From: Mycoplasmopsis pullorum
GTDB lineage: Bacteria > Bacillota_I > Bacilli_A > Mycoplasmatales > Metamycoplasmataceae
Direction: 5' to 3'
Assembly (NCBI RefSeq): GCF_001900245.1
Contig: NZ_CP017813.1
Location: 434,001 to 498,000, forward strand
DNA: 64,000 nt
The notes under the pieces: generated by a model
Seen by the model: only the letters and a program-made list of their open reading frames with translations
Told to the model about the DNA's origin: nothing
The model's database searches: none
Shown: positions 1 through 9,771 of the stretch, piece by piece
Numbering within the stretch: position 1 is the first letter of the stretch
Layout of the letters: each line of letters starts with the position of its first letter
Made by a program: the position numbers and the translations under genes

Positions 1-1266
1 TACCATTGAAAACTCATCAATGATTAAAATCTTATAATCATCATACATGAAAGGTTCTGCTTCATAATTACTTGCTGAATCAAAAGAATCTTTATCAAGT
101 TTTAAAAAACTATGAATTGTCGAAGCTTTAAAATTTGTTTTTTTAATGATATTTGATGAAGCTCTACCTGTCGGAGCTAAAACCACAATTTCTTTTTTAT
201 GATATTTATTGTCCAAAAATGTCTCAATAATCCCTTTAATCAAGAAACTTTTTCCTGAACCAGGTTGACCAGAAATAATTGATACATTATGTTCAAATGC
301 ATTTTTAAATGCTTCGAATTGATATTTATCAAAAATATTCTCAAAATCTTGTTTGTAAGTTACTTTTTTAGCTTTTTTATTATCAATTTTTATTAATTCA
401 TCAGCAATAAACTTTTCTTTTTCAGTAACATCAGCTAAAGAAACTCATAAATCATCTTTTTCTTGCTTAACAATGATAATACCTGCAAAAATTGCTTCTT
501 TGATTATTTCAGAAAAGTCTGATTCGCCAATTTCAGAGTGTTTTTTAAATTCATGGAAAACTTGATTTATTTTATATCTTGTATCATTACTTACTTCTAA
601 TTGTTGCAAAACATTAATCAAATATCCGATTTGACGATTGTTATAACCAACAGGTAAATTTAACAAACTCACGATTTTTTCAACTTGTTCAAATTTCAAC
701 TTTCTTTGGAAAACGAAGTTATAAATATTTCTGGTTTTAAAATAACTTTGTAACGGAATCATGTTGTTTGGATCTGGAAAAATTGTGTTTTGAACTTTCA
801 CCAAAGCATCACCAAGTCCGTTTTGCTCAAATAAAATCATTTCTTCTAAAAACAGAATTTTTTGTTCAATCTTTTCGATTACATCATTTTTATCTAAAAG
901 TTTTATCAAATCATTTTTCTTAGTCTTAAAATCATTTAAAAAAGATTCTGAATCGTTATCATATTTTTCTTTAATTGTTTTTAAAGTTATTTTGTCCAAT
1001 CCAACTTCTTTTAAATATTTAAAAACTACTTCACTTTTTAAAATAACTTTTGAAAATGACACCAACTCTTTGTTGTTTTGATAATTTCCGTCTTTTAAAA
1101 CTACTTCATAAGTTACAAAAGTTTCAGGTAAATTGTTTTTTGCATAAACTAAAAAAGAAGTGTTTTTTATTTTTCCTTCTGAAATTTTAAACAGGAATAA
1201 ACCTCAGTTTTGAGCAGGTACTCCTTTTATCATTTTAGTGAATTTTCCAATATATTTACTTTCCAT
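1..1266 (-). CDS. recD2: RecD2-like ATP-dependent DNA helicase (C-terminal part beyond window)
   Basis: This is the N-terminal 422 residues of a RecD-like superfamily 1 helicase; the rest lies left of the window. Seen: an N-terminal region without clear motifs, then Walker A GQPGSGKS around residue 330, the motif LAPTGRAS, and the motif II sequence IDEFSM near the edge. This order is characteristic of RecD/RecD2 helicases, which unwind DNA in repair and recombination. UGA is read as Trp. The ATG at 1264-1266 has no Shine-Dalgarno sequence, but a TATATT box lies about 10 bases upstream, so the mRNA is probably leaderless. It diverges from dnaA across the putative origin. Confidence 0.85.
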
Positions 1267-1496
1267 ATTAATAAATAATATAGCATAAATATTAGTGTTT
1301 TATTTTAAGAAAAAATATTAGTTTTATTCACATAGATATTAACAACTTATCAACAAAAAATAAATTTAGTTGATAAAGTCCAAAAACAGCTATAAAATAG
1401 TTAAAAAATTTGTTTATATTTCTGTTTAAAACATGTTTATAAATTTTAATTAACTACTTTTACAATTTTGTTCATTTATATAATAAAATATATATT
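1267..1496. other. oriC: Putative replication origin, recD2-dnaA intergenic region
   Basis: Very AT-rich gap between divergent recD2 and dnaA. It holds a perfect DnaA box TTATCAACA at 1347-1355 and an opposing near-box at 1368-1376 (TTATCAACT on the minus strand). A further TTATCAACA lies at 2913-2921 inside the dnaA 3' end. DnaA boxes flanking dnaA are the usual mollicute origin layout. Placement is inferred from boxes and gene context; no strand-skew analysis was done. Confidence 0.65.
1479..1484 (+). promoter_or_regulatory. -10 box TATAAT of dnaA
   Basis: TATAAT ends 12 bases before the dnaA ATG and no Shine-Dalgarno sequence is present. Transcription would begin roughly 6 bases before the start codon, giving an almost leaderless mRNA. 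Confidence 0.5.
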
Positions 1497-2981
1497 ATGA
1501 ATAATAAAAATCAGAAAGAATTAGATTTTTTCACTCGTGAATTTTTAAGTCGCGTTCGTAATGAATTAGATACTGACCGATTAACTTACAAAACTCTTTT
1601 TAGTTCTTGAAAAGCTGTTAAAAAAGAAGGGTTAGATGTTTATTTCGAAACTACAATTCCCGAAAAACGTTTATCAGAAGTTAAAACCTTTTACAAAAAT
1701 TTATTGAAAAAGGTTTTTGAAGATTTAGGTGGAGTTGAAGATTTAAAATTTCATGTTAAATCTGTTTCAGTAAACTACATTCAAGAGAAAATTAGTAATG
1801 AAGAAATAGAGTCAATTCAAGAAGAGGATAAAATTAACATTTTTGAATCAAATAATTTAGTTTTACCAAAAACAATTAATGATGATGAAGTTGTTTTACA
1901 TCAAAAAAGTGAAAAGAAAAAGAAAATCATCAAAGAATCTCAAATTATTCCTTACTCAGATTACAATTTTGACAATTTCTTTATTGCAGATTTTAATGAT
2001 GAAGTAACTTATATTTCAAAGCAAATAATTAAAAATGAGTTCGATTTTCCAATTCTTTTTATTTCGAGTCAGTCCGGAATGGGGAAGACACATCTTTTAA
2101 AAACTATTTGTGCTGAACTTCAAAATAAAAATGTCAACGCTTTATATATTAATGAAACTTCATTTTCGGAAAAAGCTACAAAAATACTATTAGAAAACAA
2201 AGTTGCTGAAAAATCAAAATTTTTGAATTTCTTTAACTCGCTCGATGTTTTAATATTAGATGATTTACAAAATTTTTCTTACGGAAATAAGAAAAGTACA
2301 TTAAGATTTTTATTCAATATCATTGATAATCGAATCAATGATAAAAAAATAACTATCATCGGTTGCGAAAAAGGTATTGATGAATTGACAATTGAGTTTG
2401 AAGACCGTATCATTTCAAGATTAAAATCAGGAATTTTAACATCAATTAACAAACCAACAAACAAAGATTACTTAAAATATTTAGATTATTACTTAAAAAG
2501 TAAAAACTTCGATCCTTCATTGTTGTCTGATGAATCAAAAGAATTTATTGTACGGAATCATAATAAAAATATCCGCGAACTTTCAGGTGGATTAAATAGA
2601 ATTGTGTTCTTTAAAAAAGATTTTTTAGAAAACAAAAACGATTTTTATTATGTTCGTAAATGCTTTGAAAATATCACTAAAACCATTGACAAAATTTCAC
2701 CAAATGCTGTTATCGACACAGTAGGAAAATATTACAAAATTAATAAAAAAGATATTATAAGTAAAAGTAGAAATAGCTCTTTTGTTGTTGCTCGTCACAT
2801 TTCGATGTACCTTTGTCGTGAAGTTTTAGAAATGTCTTTTGAAGCGATCGGAGACTTTTTCTCTCGAGATCACTCATCAGTTGTTCATGCTCACAAAAAA
2901 ATAAAAAGACAGTTATCAACAAACTCATCAACAGAGCGGACTGTTAAAGAATTAAGCGAAGATATTAAAAATTATAATTAA
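1497..2981 (+). CDS. dnaA: Chromosomal replication initiator protein DnaA
   Basis: DnaA is the AAA+ ATPase that binds TTATCAACA boxes and melts the origin. The 494-residue protein has an N-terminal oligomerisation region, an acidic Lys-rich linker, Walker A SSQSGMGKT near residue 191, Walker B VLILDDLQNF near 252, and the C-terminal DNA-binding signature FSRDHSSVVHAHKKI near 455-469. Length is slightly above the typical 440-470. The ATG at 1497 gives the N-terminal start (NNKNQKELDFF). Codon 38 of the N-terminal region is UGA (Trp). It is followed by dnaN, 135 bases downstream. Confidence 0.97.
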
Positions 2982-3116
2982 CAGATATCAACATACCATT
3001 TTTAATCAAAAAGTTAAAAAATAACTAAAAATTGAATGAAATATTAATGTTTTGCTATTTTTAAACAATGTGCAAAACATATATATATATATATATATTT
3101 TATATAAGGAGAAAAT
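2982..3116 (+). promoter_or_regulatory. dnaA-dnaN spacer with (AT)10 repeat and dnaN promoter
   Basis: AT-rich spacer containing a ten-unit AT dinucleotide repeat at 3079-3098 immediately before TATATAAGGAG, which supplies the dnaN Shine-Dalgarno AAGGAG. The repeat lies where a -10 region is expected. A partial DnaA-box-like GATATCAACAT occurs near 2984. The spacer may also form part of the AT-rich unwinding element of the origin; that is inference. Confidence 0.4.
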
Positions 3117-4217
3117 ATGAAAATCACTATAGTTAAATCTCTATTAGATAACTTAATCGAATTTTTAACTAAGTACACAGATCCAATTAACGTGTATTCT
3201 CAATTTAGATGTATAAATATTGATGTTAATTATGATCAAATTATTTTTACAGCTTCTGACGGAACAATATCAGCTCAAAAAACAATTAAAGTAGATGAAA
3301 TAAAAATTAAAGTCGAAGAACCAGGTGTTATTTTAGTAAATGCAGCTTATTTAAAAAACATTATTAAAAAACTTAGTGGTGAAATTTTAATTTTTTCTGA
3401 AGGTAATGTCTTAACAATAAAAGAAGGTAAGACCGAATATGTAATTAATCTTCTTGATGCTCACTTTCCTTTAATTAATTTTGAACAAAGTAACAAACGT
3501 TTTGAAATTTCTAGCGAAAGACTAGAAAAAGCGATTCGTAATGTTATTTTTGCTGCGAGTGATGATGATAAGAAATCAATTTTAAAATGTATTAACCTAA
3601 CAATCAAAGAAGGTAACCTAAGATTAATTGCGACCGACACATACCGACTTTCAACCGAAACAGTTAAAATCAGTAATGATTTAACTATGAATATTTCAGT
3701 AACCGGACGTAATTTAAAAAATATGATAACAAAGGACGCTCCAAAAAAAATATTTGTTTTTTATGATGATACAAAAATCGGAATTTCTTACGAAAACACA
3801 GTAATTCAATCGACTGTAAATGACATTCCTTATTCAAAAGTTGATAATATTTTTCCACAAAGTTTTAGCAGAATGATTACAATTAATAAAAATGAACTAT
3901 TAAGATTAATTAATAAAGTTATTTTTATTAACCAAGATAAAAGTAATAGGTTACAATTTAAAATAGATAGTGAAAATCTTAATTTAATGATTGAAATGCC
4001 TGAAATTGGTAAATCAGAAGCATCAACAACCAATTTTAAACTCGAAGGAAAACCAATTGAAATTGATTTTAACTATAATTTCATAAAAGAAGCAATAAAT
4101 ATTTATGATGATGGTGACATTAATCTTTGCATTAATGATAATGAAACAATTATGTTAGTTGTTTCGAAAACAAATGAATTTAATAAACAATTAATAACAC
4201 CATTAAGAAGATACTAG
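3117..4217 (+). CDS. dnaN: DNA polymerase III beta subunit (sliding clamp)
   Basis: The beta clamp tethers the replicative polymerase to DNA. The 366-residue length and position directly after dnaA fit the family. Seen: three successive clamp-type domains, with conserved family-like segments such as LIATDTYRLS (near residue 178) and a C-terminal LITPLRRY close to the usual ending (commonly MPMR). The start follows a good AAGGAG site 6 bases upstream. It ends in TAG, with yaaA starting 7 bases later, so the two are probably co-transcribed. Confidence 0.96.
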   Translation: MKITIVKSLLDNLIEFLTKYTDPINVYSQFRCINIDVNYDQIIFTASDGTISAQKTIKVDEIKIKVEEPGVILVNAAYLKNIIKKLSGEILIFSEGNVLTIKEGKTEYVINLLDAHFPLINFEQSNKRFEISSERLEKAIRNVIFAASDDDKKSILKCINLTIKEGNLRLIATDTYRLSTETVKISNDLTMNISVTGRNLKNMITKDAPKKIFVFYDDTKIGISYENTVIQSTVNDIPYSKVDNIFPQSFSRMITINKNELLRLINKVIFINQDKSNRLQFKIDSENLNLMIEMPEIGKSEASTTNFKLEGKPIEIDFNYNFIKEAINIYDDGDINLCINDNETIMLVVSKTNEFNKQLITPLRRY

Positions 4218-4224
4218 GAGCATA

Positions 4225-4443
4225 ATGACAGTAAAAATTAAAGGTGAATCGATTAAAGTTTCTCAATTTTTAAAGAAAATTGACGAAACACAAAGCGGTG
4301 GACAATCTAAAAAATTCCTTTTATCAAATAAAGTTTTAATTAACGGAAAAAAAGCTGAAGGAAGAAGTTCGAAAATCAAACCTGGTGACATTGTTTGAGT
4401 AAATGACACACTTATTCGTGTTGTTTCTGAAGATGTTGAATAA
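4225..4443 (+). CDS. yaaA: S4-domain RNA-binding protein YaaA
   Basis: A 72-residue protein with an S4-type RNA-binding fold: the signature segment VSQFLKKIDETQSGGQSKKF is followed by a conserved LINGKKAEGRSSKIKPGDIV. Such YaaA/RlbA proteins sit between dnaN and the next gene in many Firmicutes; their exact role is not settled. The start has GGAG (4217-4220) just upstream, overlapping the dnaN end. One UGA codes for Trp. It is followed by a bidirectional terminator. Confidence 0.88.
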
Positions 4444-4454
4444 AGTTAAATAAA

Positions 4455-4487
4455 AAAATCTCTATCTATAATAGGTAGAGATTTTAA
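4455..4487. terminator. Bidirectional terminator between yaaA and PQ-loop gene
   Basis: A strong hairpin (AAATCTCTATCT / AGGTAGAGATTT, six-base loop) flanked by A and T runs. It serves both converging genes. Confidence 0.85.
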
Positions 4488-5204
4488 TTAAGCATTTTTT
4501 GGTTTTTTGTTGTAGTGAATGGTTGCTCAAAGTTGGTATGAATAAATCACTAATGAAATAATTTGTCATAACAAAGCGATTATTCAGTGAATTAGTGAAG
4601 CCCCAGCACTCGCAGCAACATAAATATTTAAAATTCAGAAAATAATTCAAACGATGTTGTTTAATGTATAAAGCAAGAACATGTATGGCGAAACGCCTTT
4701 TCAGTTTTTACTTTTAATTGAAGTAATCAATTGTGGTACAAAAGAAAAAGTAGTAAATGCAGGTGCAATAAGAGCAAAAATTGATGATGCGTTTTCGCTA
4801 ATTCTTCATTTTGTAAAGATTCACATTCAAACTAAAAATACATTAATTATTAATGTAGCAACAATCGCTACAGAAGCTTTGATAATTGTCTTTCTTGAAA
4901 CATTTGGAAGATAATAATAAAGAAGAAACATCATTAATCCGTTAATAAATAACGAAATTCCATCTGCAATAATAACATTTAAGAACGGATGATAATCCAC
5001 TTGAACATCATTAATGCGTGATTTTGTTACCGCTCCATAACAGGTTCATAATAAAATCCCGATATGAAAAATTCAAAACGAAATAAAATTTACTTTACCA
5101 GTCTTTTTATCTTTGAATAATTTGATTAATTGTGGAATACTTAATGAGATTGTAATTATTACAGTGATTCAAGAGACAATATTAATTATTGTTTTTATTG
5201 TCAT
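4488..5204 (-). CDS. PQ-loop repeat membrane protein (SWEET/SemiSWEET-like)
   Basis: A 238-residue protein made almost entirely of about seven hydrophobic helices. Two PQ-loop motifs are visible: SIPQLIKLFKDKKTGKVNF near residues 23-41 and SFVPQLITSIKSKNWKGVS near 156-174. Each is followed by the typical Trp-rich helix. PQ-loop proteins include SemiSWEET/SWEET sugar carriers, cystinosin-type amino acid carriers and the KDEL receptor; two motifs in seven helices suggest a single-chain carrier. The substrate is unknown. UGA reads as Trp many times. The start ATG (5202-5204) lies 7 bases after a TATAAT box, so the mRNA is probably leaderless. Confidence 0.75.
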
Positions 5205-5211
5205 AATATTT

Positions 5212-5217
5212 ATTATA
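5212..5217 (-). promoter_or_regulatory. -10 box TATAAT of the PQ-loop gene
   Basis: TATAAT on the minus strand ends 7 bases before the ATG; no Shine-Dalgarno sequence is present. This supports a leaderless transcript. Confidence 0.55.
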
Positions 5218-5287
5218 TAACTTTTTAAAAATATGCTATTATTATATAGCACCAATTACTTGCTTTGTGTTATAATATTCGATATAT

Positions 5288-5362
5288 GGCACCATAGCCA
5301 AATGGCCAAGGCATGAGTCTGCAAAACTTTGATTACGGGTTCGAATCCCGTTGGTGCCTCCA
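5288..5362 (+). tRNA. tRNA-Cys (GCA)
   Basis: Cloverleaf with acceptor GGCACCA/TGGTGCC, TTCGAAT T-loop, anticodon loop CTGCAAA giving anticodon GCA, and encoded CCA. A second tRNA follows 5 bases later, so they are co-transcribed. Confidence 0.95.
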
Positions 5363-5367
5363 TAATT

Positions 5368-5444
5368 GCGCTCGTAGCTCAACTGGACAGAGTGTTAGGT
5401 TACGGCCCTAAAGGTTGCGGGTTCGACTCCTGCCGGGCGCGCCA
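5368..5444 (+). tRNA. tRNA-Arg (ACG)
   Basis: Acceptor GCGCTCG/CGGGCGC, anticodon stem TTAGG/CCTAA and loop TTACGGC give anticodon ACG, which is expected to be edited to ICG. The T-loop is TTCGACT and CCA is encoded. Confidence 0.94.
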
Positions 5445-5464
5445 TTTCATTAATAAATGACCAA

Positions 5465-5491
5465 AAAATCCTGATGTTGAATCAGGATTTT
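5465..5491. terminator. Terminator after the tRNA pair
   Basis: Perfect 11-bp stem AAAATCCTGAT/ATCAGGATTTT with a 5-base loop and flanking T/A runs. It can also end the minus-strand DUF402 gene. Confidence 0.85.
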
Positions 5492-6074
5492 ATTTTTGTT
5501 TTTTTTGTTTGATTTCATTAAAATTAAAGTTTATTATCTTATCTTCAATTGCTTTTTTTAAGTAGTATTCAATTATTTTATCATTAAAAAAATACTGATA
5601 ATTATTATACATCTCAGTTAAAACAGAAAGATTTTTGTAAACTGCATTTTTGAGACTTTGTGGATATTTAAACTTTTTGCTGTTTGTAAAAAATTCATCA
5701 CGATCAACAATTTTTAAATCTTTATGCGGATAGCATTTCACATCTAGATCATAATCTACAAATTTTAAAGTTTCATCTTCAAAAATTGGTGTTGATGCTA
5801 GATTAATATACGTATAATGACCATTTTTCTTAAGTAAAATAAGGCCATTAAACATATTTTTCTTTGAAAAAAACCATATTACAGGTTCTCGATATACCCA
5901 ACCTTTGCCGCTTGATTCAGTAACTTTTGTTTTAAATAAAATCAAAACAATATGGTTTTGGTTATTGTATAAAACTTTCGCTTTATTTCATTGTCGATAT
6001 AATTGTCCATTATATTTATAAGCTTGGACCGTTATCATTTTCCCGACTTTCAGGTTCGGAAATTTTCTTATCAT
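5490..6074 (-). CDS. DUF402 (UPF0374/Ntdp-like) nucleoside di/triphosphatase-like protein
   Basis: 194 residues. Matches the DUF402 pattern: a start such as FPNLKVGKMITVQAYKYNG, then GWVYREPVIWFF, YTYINLASTP, the acidic FVDYDLDVKCYPHKDLKIVD and a C-terminal helix. Firmicute relatives hydrolyse nucleoside tri- and diphosphates; the acidic YDLDVK segment fits the metal-binding site. The upstream in-frame ATG at 6072-6074 is preferred over an internal Met at residue 13 because it restores the family N-terminus and has an AGG element upstream. It lies 29 bases after the metalloprotease gene, probably in the same transcript. Confidence 0.78.
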
Positions 6075-6103
6075 TAGTCATAATCCTTTTCTGACCGTGA
6101 TGC

Positions 6104-8059
6104 TTAAGAATTATAATGTATTTTTACTTTATTATCTTTTTTTTCTAAATATGCGACCTTTTTTGATGATTGATCATTAATCGATCTTAAATTAGTAATA
6201 ACTTGGTTAGGATTGATAGTAATTTCTTCATCAATTACTTCATCTTCATCAACTACATTATTTTTATTCAAATCATTTCATCAATAAATTGGTTCGCTTA
6301 AATCTAATTCGTTTAAATCAACAAAATCTTTAGTTACATAATATAAATATTGGTTTTGTGGTTTTAATTTAACTTCTTCGTAGTTCTTTTTAAAGAAATC
6401 GTTTTGGTTTGCAAAGAAGCGGAATTCAGCGTGTTTTTCAAATGGTAAAGCTACTTTTTCACCTTTTTTATTTTTTAGCACAAAACCGTCATAATTTTTC
6501 TTTTCATCGAGATAACCAGTAAATTTAATTTTTGAAATTAAATCTCTTTGCTCTTGCACGGTAACATCTAATTTTTCAACTTTAAGTACACCAAAAGAAT
6601 GATGAGCAAATATTGATGAAATATTATAACCATAGCTCATCGTGTTTAAATATAAATCATACAATTCTTTAGCTCTATTAAAGTTGTAAACGTCATTTGG
6701 ATAAATATAGGTGTTGAAAGGTTTTTTAGTATCTTTATCTTCTTTCATATCTTCAACAACGACTGTTGAGTGTGTTAGATATGGTCTAATTTTTAAATAA
6801 TCATTAAAGAATGCTGAGTAATATAAATTATATTGATCACTTTTAATCATGTTTCCATTTATATCTAAAGTATCAACATAATCTTTTCTGATAGTTTCAA
6901 GACCTTTTCAGCTGAAACGATAGTATAAATCACTTTGTGAAGTGCTCTTTTCAAAATTAATATCATCACGATAGTTTGTAAAAGGTGAAAAAGCAATTTT
7001 AGTTCACTCTCTTGAAACTAATTCATCTATAGAATAGTAATATTTGATTCTTTCTAAACTAAATTTAACATCTAAAAATTTATTGTTGTTAAAGATGTAT
7101 TTTTTAGTTAAATTTAATTTATTTAATCTTTTATATTCTTCTTCATTAATTTTATATTCTTTGTTTGAAACATTCCACAAATCATTTAAACTGTAGTTTT
7201 TATAAATTAAAAGACTATTTTTATCTTCATTAACGATATTCTTATCATTAAAATTAAGAATTTTCTTAAATTCATTAATAAAATTTTTATTTCAACGATT
7301 ATACAAATTAGGTTTTTCTGAAATGATTTTTTCACTTGTTTGATCATTATTAAAATTTAAACCAATTTCAGCATATTCATTTGCTCAATGATGCATATAT
7401 TCATGAAAAATAGTGTTAATTAAAAATTTACATTTAACTTCAATTGAAATACCTTTATCAGTAATTGCTTCAGCATTAATGAAAATTTCACGTAAGTTTG
7501 GAACGTAAAAACCGTTGTATTGTTTACCAATAATTTCAAAATCATTAATATTGATAGCATTTAATGAAAAAATTTCAGGACCAAAAGTTACTTTTTGGTT
7601 AAATAAATAATCAAGTAAAATCAATCCTTTTTCACCAAGTAGATATCTGCGATTTCCATCTGTATCATAATATGCAAAATCACGATATTCTACTCCTGTA
7701 TAAGGACTAATGTAGTAGTAATAATATCTTTCTAAACCTGTAATAGTGTTTTTTATTTCAACCGGAACACTATGCTCTAATGTTTTGAAATTGTTTATTT
7801 TTTCTAAATCGTTTTTTACATAAGGTTCTAATCAAGCTTCTGGTTTTATTTGAGAAGTTTGTGGTTCTAATTGTTCTCAATCATAGTCAAAAACATCAGA
7901 TATTTTGCTAATCTCCAATTTAACCGGATCAGCTTTTTTATTTGTTGAACGACTGAAAAAACCAAATTCACATGATCCACTTAAAGCTACTAAACCAGTA
8001 CTTAAAATACATAAAAAACCAATAATTTTATTTTTATATTTATTTATTTTCGAAAACAT
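6104..8059 (-). CDS. MYPU_1760-like zinc metalloprotease lipoprotein
   Basis: A 651-residue surface protein. The N-terminus has a Lys-rich start, a hydrophobic segment and lipobox LSGSC (Cys about residue 29), so it should be lipid-anchored. A zincin motif HEYMHH lies at residues 219-224 (His, Glu and His of HExxH intact). Near the C-terminus, residues 596-607 fit a 12-residue EF-hand loop (D596, N598, N600, D604, E607). I recognise it as resembling the mycoplasma family named after M. pulmonis MYPU_1760; the substrate is unknown. Several UGA codons are Trp. A TATAAT box lies 6 bases before the ATG. Confidence 0.75.
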
Positions 8060-8065
8060 AAAAAT

Positions 8066-8071
8066 ATTATA
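8066..8071 (-). promoter_or_regulatory. -10 box TATAAT of the metalloprotease gene
   Basis: TATAAT on the minus strand ends 6 bases before the ATG at 8059 and there is no Shine-Dalgarno sequence. A leaderless mRNA is likely. Confidence 0.55.
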
Positions 8072-8110
8072 TTTTAGATAAACCAACTTTAAAATAAAAA
8101 AAGAACCATT

Positions 8111-8893
8111 TTATAAATTATCGGTTCTATTCTCAAGTAAATAATATAATTCATCAATTTCATAGATGTCTAATTGTTGAATTCTTAAATTATCATCATA
8201 ACCTAATTTTTCAAACGCATTTTTTATCGCTTCTGTTGAATATTTTGTTTTGAGTGAGTAAGATAATTTTTTTCGTCTAGCTAAAAAACATAATTTGTAA
8301 AAATCTTTAAGTTTTTCAAAATCTGTTTTTTCTTTATCAAATTTTAATGTAATAATCGCACTGTCCACATTAGGAGCTGGAGAAAATGACGTTTTTTTAA
8401 CAATAAACTCAATCTTTGGTGTACAAATCGATTGAACGGTAACGCTTAATTTTGAATATTCTTTCGAATTTTTGTTCGCAACAATTCGCTCCGCTACTTC
8501 TTTTTGAACCATTAAAGTTGCTGCTATAAAATTTTGACGGTAATCCAATAATTTAAAAATAATATCACTTGTAATATAGTAAGGAATATTTGCAATAACC
8601 AAAAAACCTTTAAAATCGCTAATGTCAGACTCCAAAAAGTCCATGTGGACAAGATTAAAATTGTCAGAAGTAATTTCTTTATTTAAAATATTAATCATGT
8701 CCCCATCTATCTCGAATGCAACCACTTCTTTAGCTTGTTTTACTAATTCTTTTGTAAGCGCTCCCCTTCCTGGACCAATTTCAAGAATTTTATTCCCCTC
8801 AAGTGGATGAATGTTTAATATTTTTGAAATTATATTTTGGTCGGTCAGAAAGTTTTGACCAAATTTTTTCTTTGCGTAAACTTCTTTTTTCAT
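8111..8893 (-). CDS. rsmA: 16S rRNA dimethyladenosine transferase RsmA (KsgA)
   Basis: RsmA dimethylates two adjacent adenines near the 3' end of 16S rRNA, using S-adenosylmethionine, late in 30S assembly. The 260 residues show KKFGQNFLTD at the N-terminus, SAM-binding motif EIGPGRGALT near residue 40, the catalytic NIPYYIT near 102, and FSPAPNVDSAII near 170. The start overlaps the tatD stop by one base (TAATG on the minus strand), so translation is coupled. Confidence 0.96.
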   Translation of the reverse strand: MKKEVYAKKKFGQNFLTDQNIISKILNIHPLEGNKILEIGPGRGALTKELVKQAKEVVAFEIDGDMINILNKEITSDNFNLVHMDFLESDISDFKGFLVIANIPYYITSDIIFKLLDYRQNFIAATLMVQKEVAERIVANKNSKEYSKLSVTVQSICTPKIEFIVKKTSFSPAPNVDSAIITLKFDKEKTDFEKLKDFYKLCFLARRKKLSYSLKTKYSTEAIKNAFEKLGYDDNLRIQQLDIYEIDELYYLLENRTDNL

Positions 8894-9693
8894 TATTTTA
8901 ATTTAAATAACTCTCTTAAATTACTGTTAATTTTTGCAACAAATTTATCCATCCCCAGTCCTAAAAGTCCCGCAATATAGTATGTTGTGAAAATTACTTT
9001 GTTTGGTTCGTTCTTTTCGTTAGCATAAGGATGTGGTCGCAAATAAGGGGCGTCTGTTTCTACTAAAATCCGGTTTAGTGGGACAATTTTAATAACATCA
9101 CGACCTTGTTGGTTACTTCCGTAGGTAACTGTCCCGCTAAAGCTAAAATAAGAGTCCAACTCAATAAATTTTTGTGTCCACTCAAGATTCCCGCTGTAAG
9201 TATGTAACATATGTTTGACCGGATACTTTTTAAGTAGATTGTATACATCTGCGTAAGCATTTCATTCATTTTCTTTGTCCCGAATGTGGATTACAACAGG
9301 AAGATTTAATTTTTGTGCTAGTTTCAATTGATTTTCAAAACTTGCTAACTGGTCTTCTTTTGTGGCTGCGTCTTCGTAGTAATAATCTAAACCTATTTCA
9401 CCAATTCCGACAACTTTATCATTGATTAAGTGTTCATAACGTTCAAAATCATTTGCACCTTGACAATCTTCAGGATGAATTCCAATAACTGGTTTGATCA
9501 TGTTTAGATGATCAAATTTTTGTGCAATTTCCAAAATTTGTTTGTTTTCTTTTGAATGTCCACCGTTTAAAATCATAAATTCAATATTATTTGCCACCAT
9601 TTGCTCAATGATTCAATCAACATGAATTGGATCATAATATGTGTAGACTAAATGGTTGTGTGCATCTATAAAATTGCTTCTTTTCTTACTCAT
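8893..9693 (-). CDS. tatD: TatD-family metal-dependent hydrolase (DNase)
   Basis: 266 residues of a TIM-barrel metallohydrolase. Seen: the metal-binding DAHNHLV at residues 10-16, GIHPED, GIGEIGLDYYYE (metal-bridging Glu), VIHIRD, and ILVETDAPYL, in the normal family order. TatD enzymes are 3'-5' DNases or act in nucleic-acid quality control. Two in-frame UGA codons (Trp) occur. It heads the tatD-rsmA operon. A TATAAT box (9703-9708) lies 9 bases before the ATG. Confidence 0.92.
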
Positions 9694-9702
9694 AATTTTT
9701 TA

Positions 9703-9708
9703 ATTATA
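9703..9708 (-). promoter_or_regulatory. -10 box TATAAT of tatD-rsmA
   Basis: TATAAT on the minus strand, 9 bases before the tatD ATG, with no ribosome-binding site between. Confidence 0.5.
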
Positions 9709-9771
9709 TAATTTATTTATAACTTAAAAACAATATAATAATAAATATTACCAAAATAAAAAAGGAGAAAA

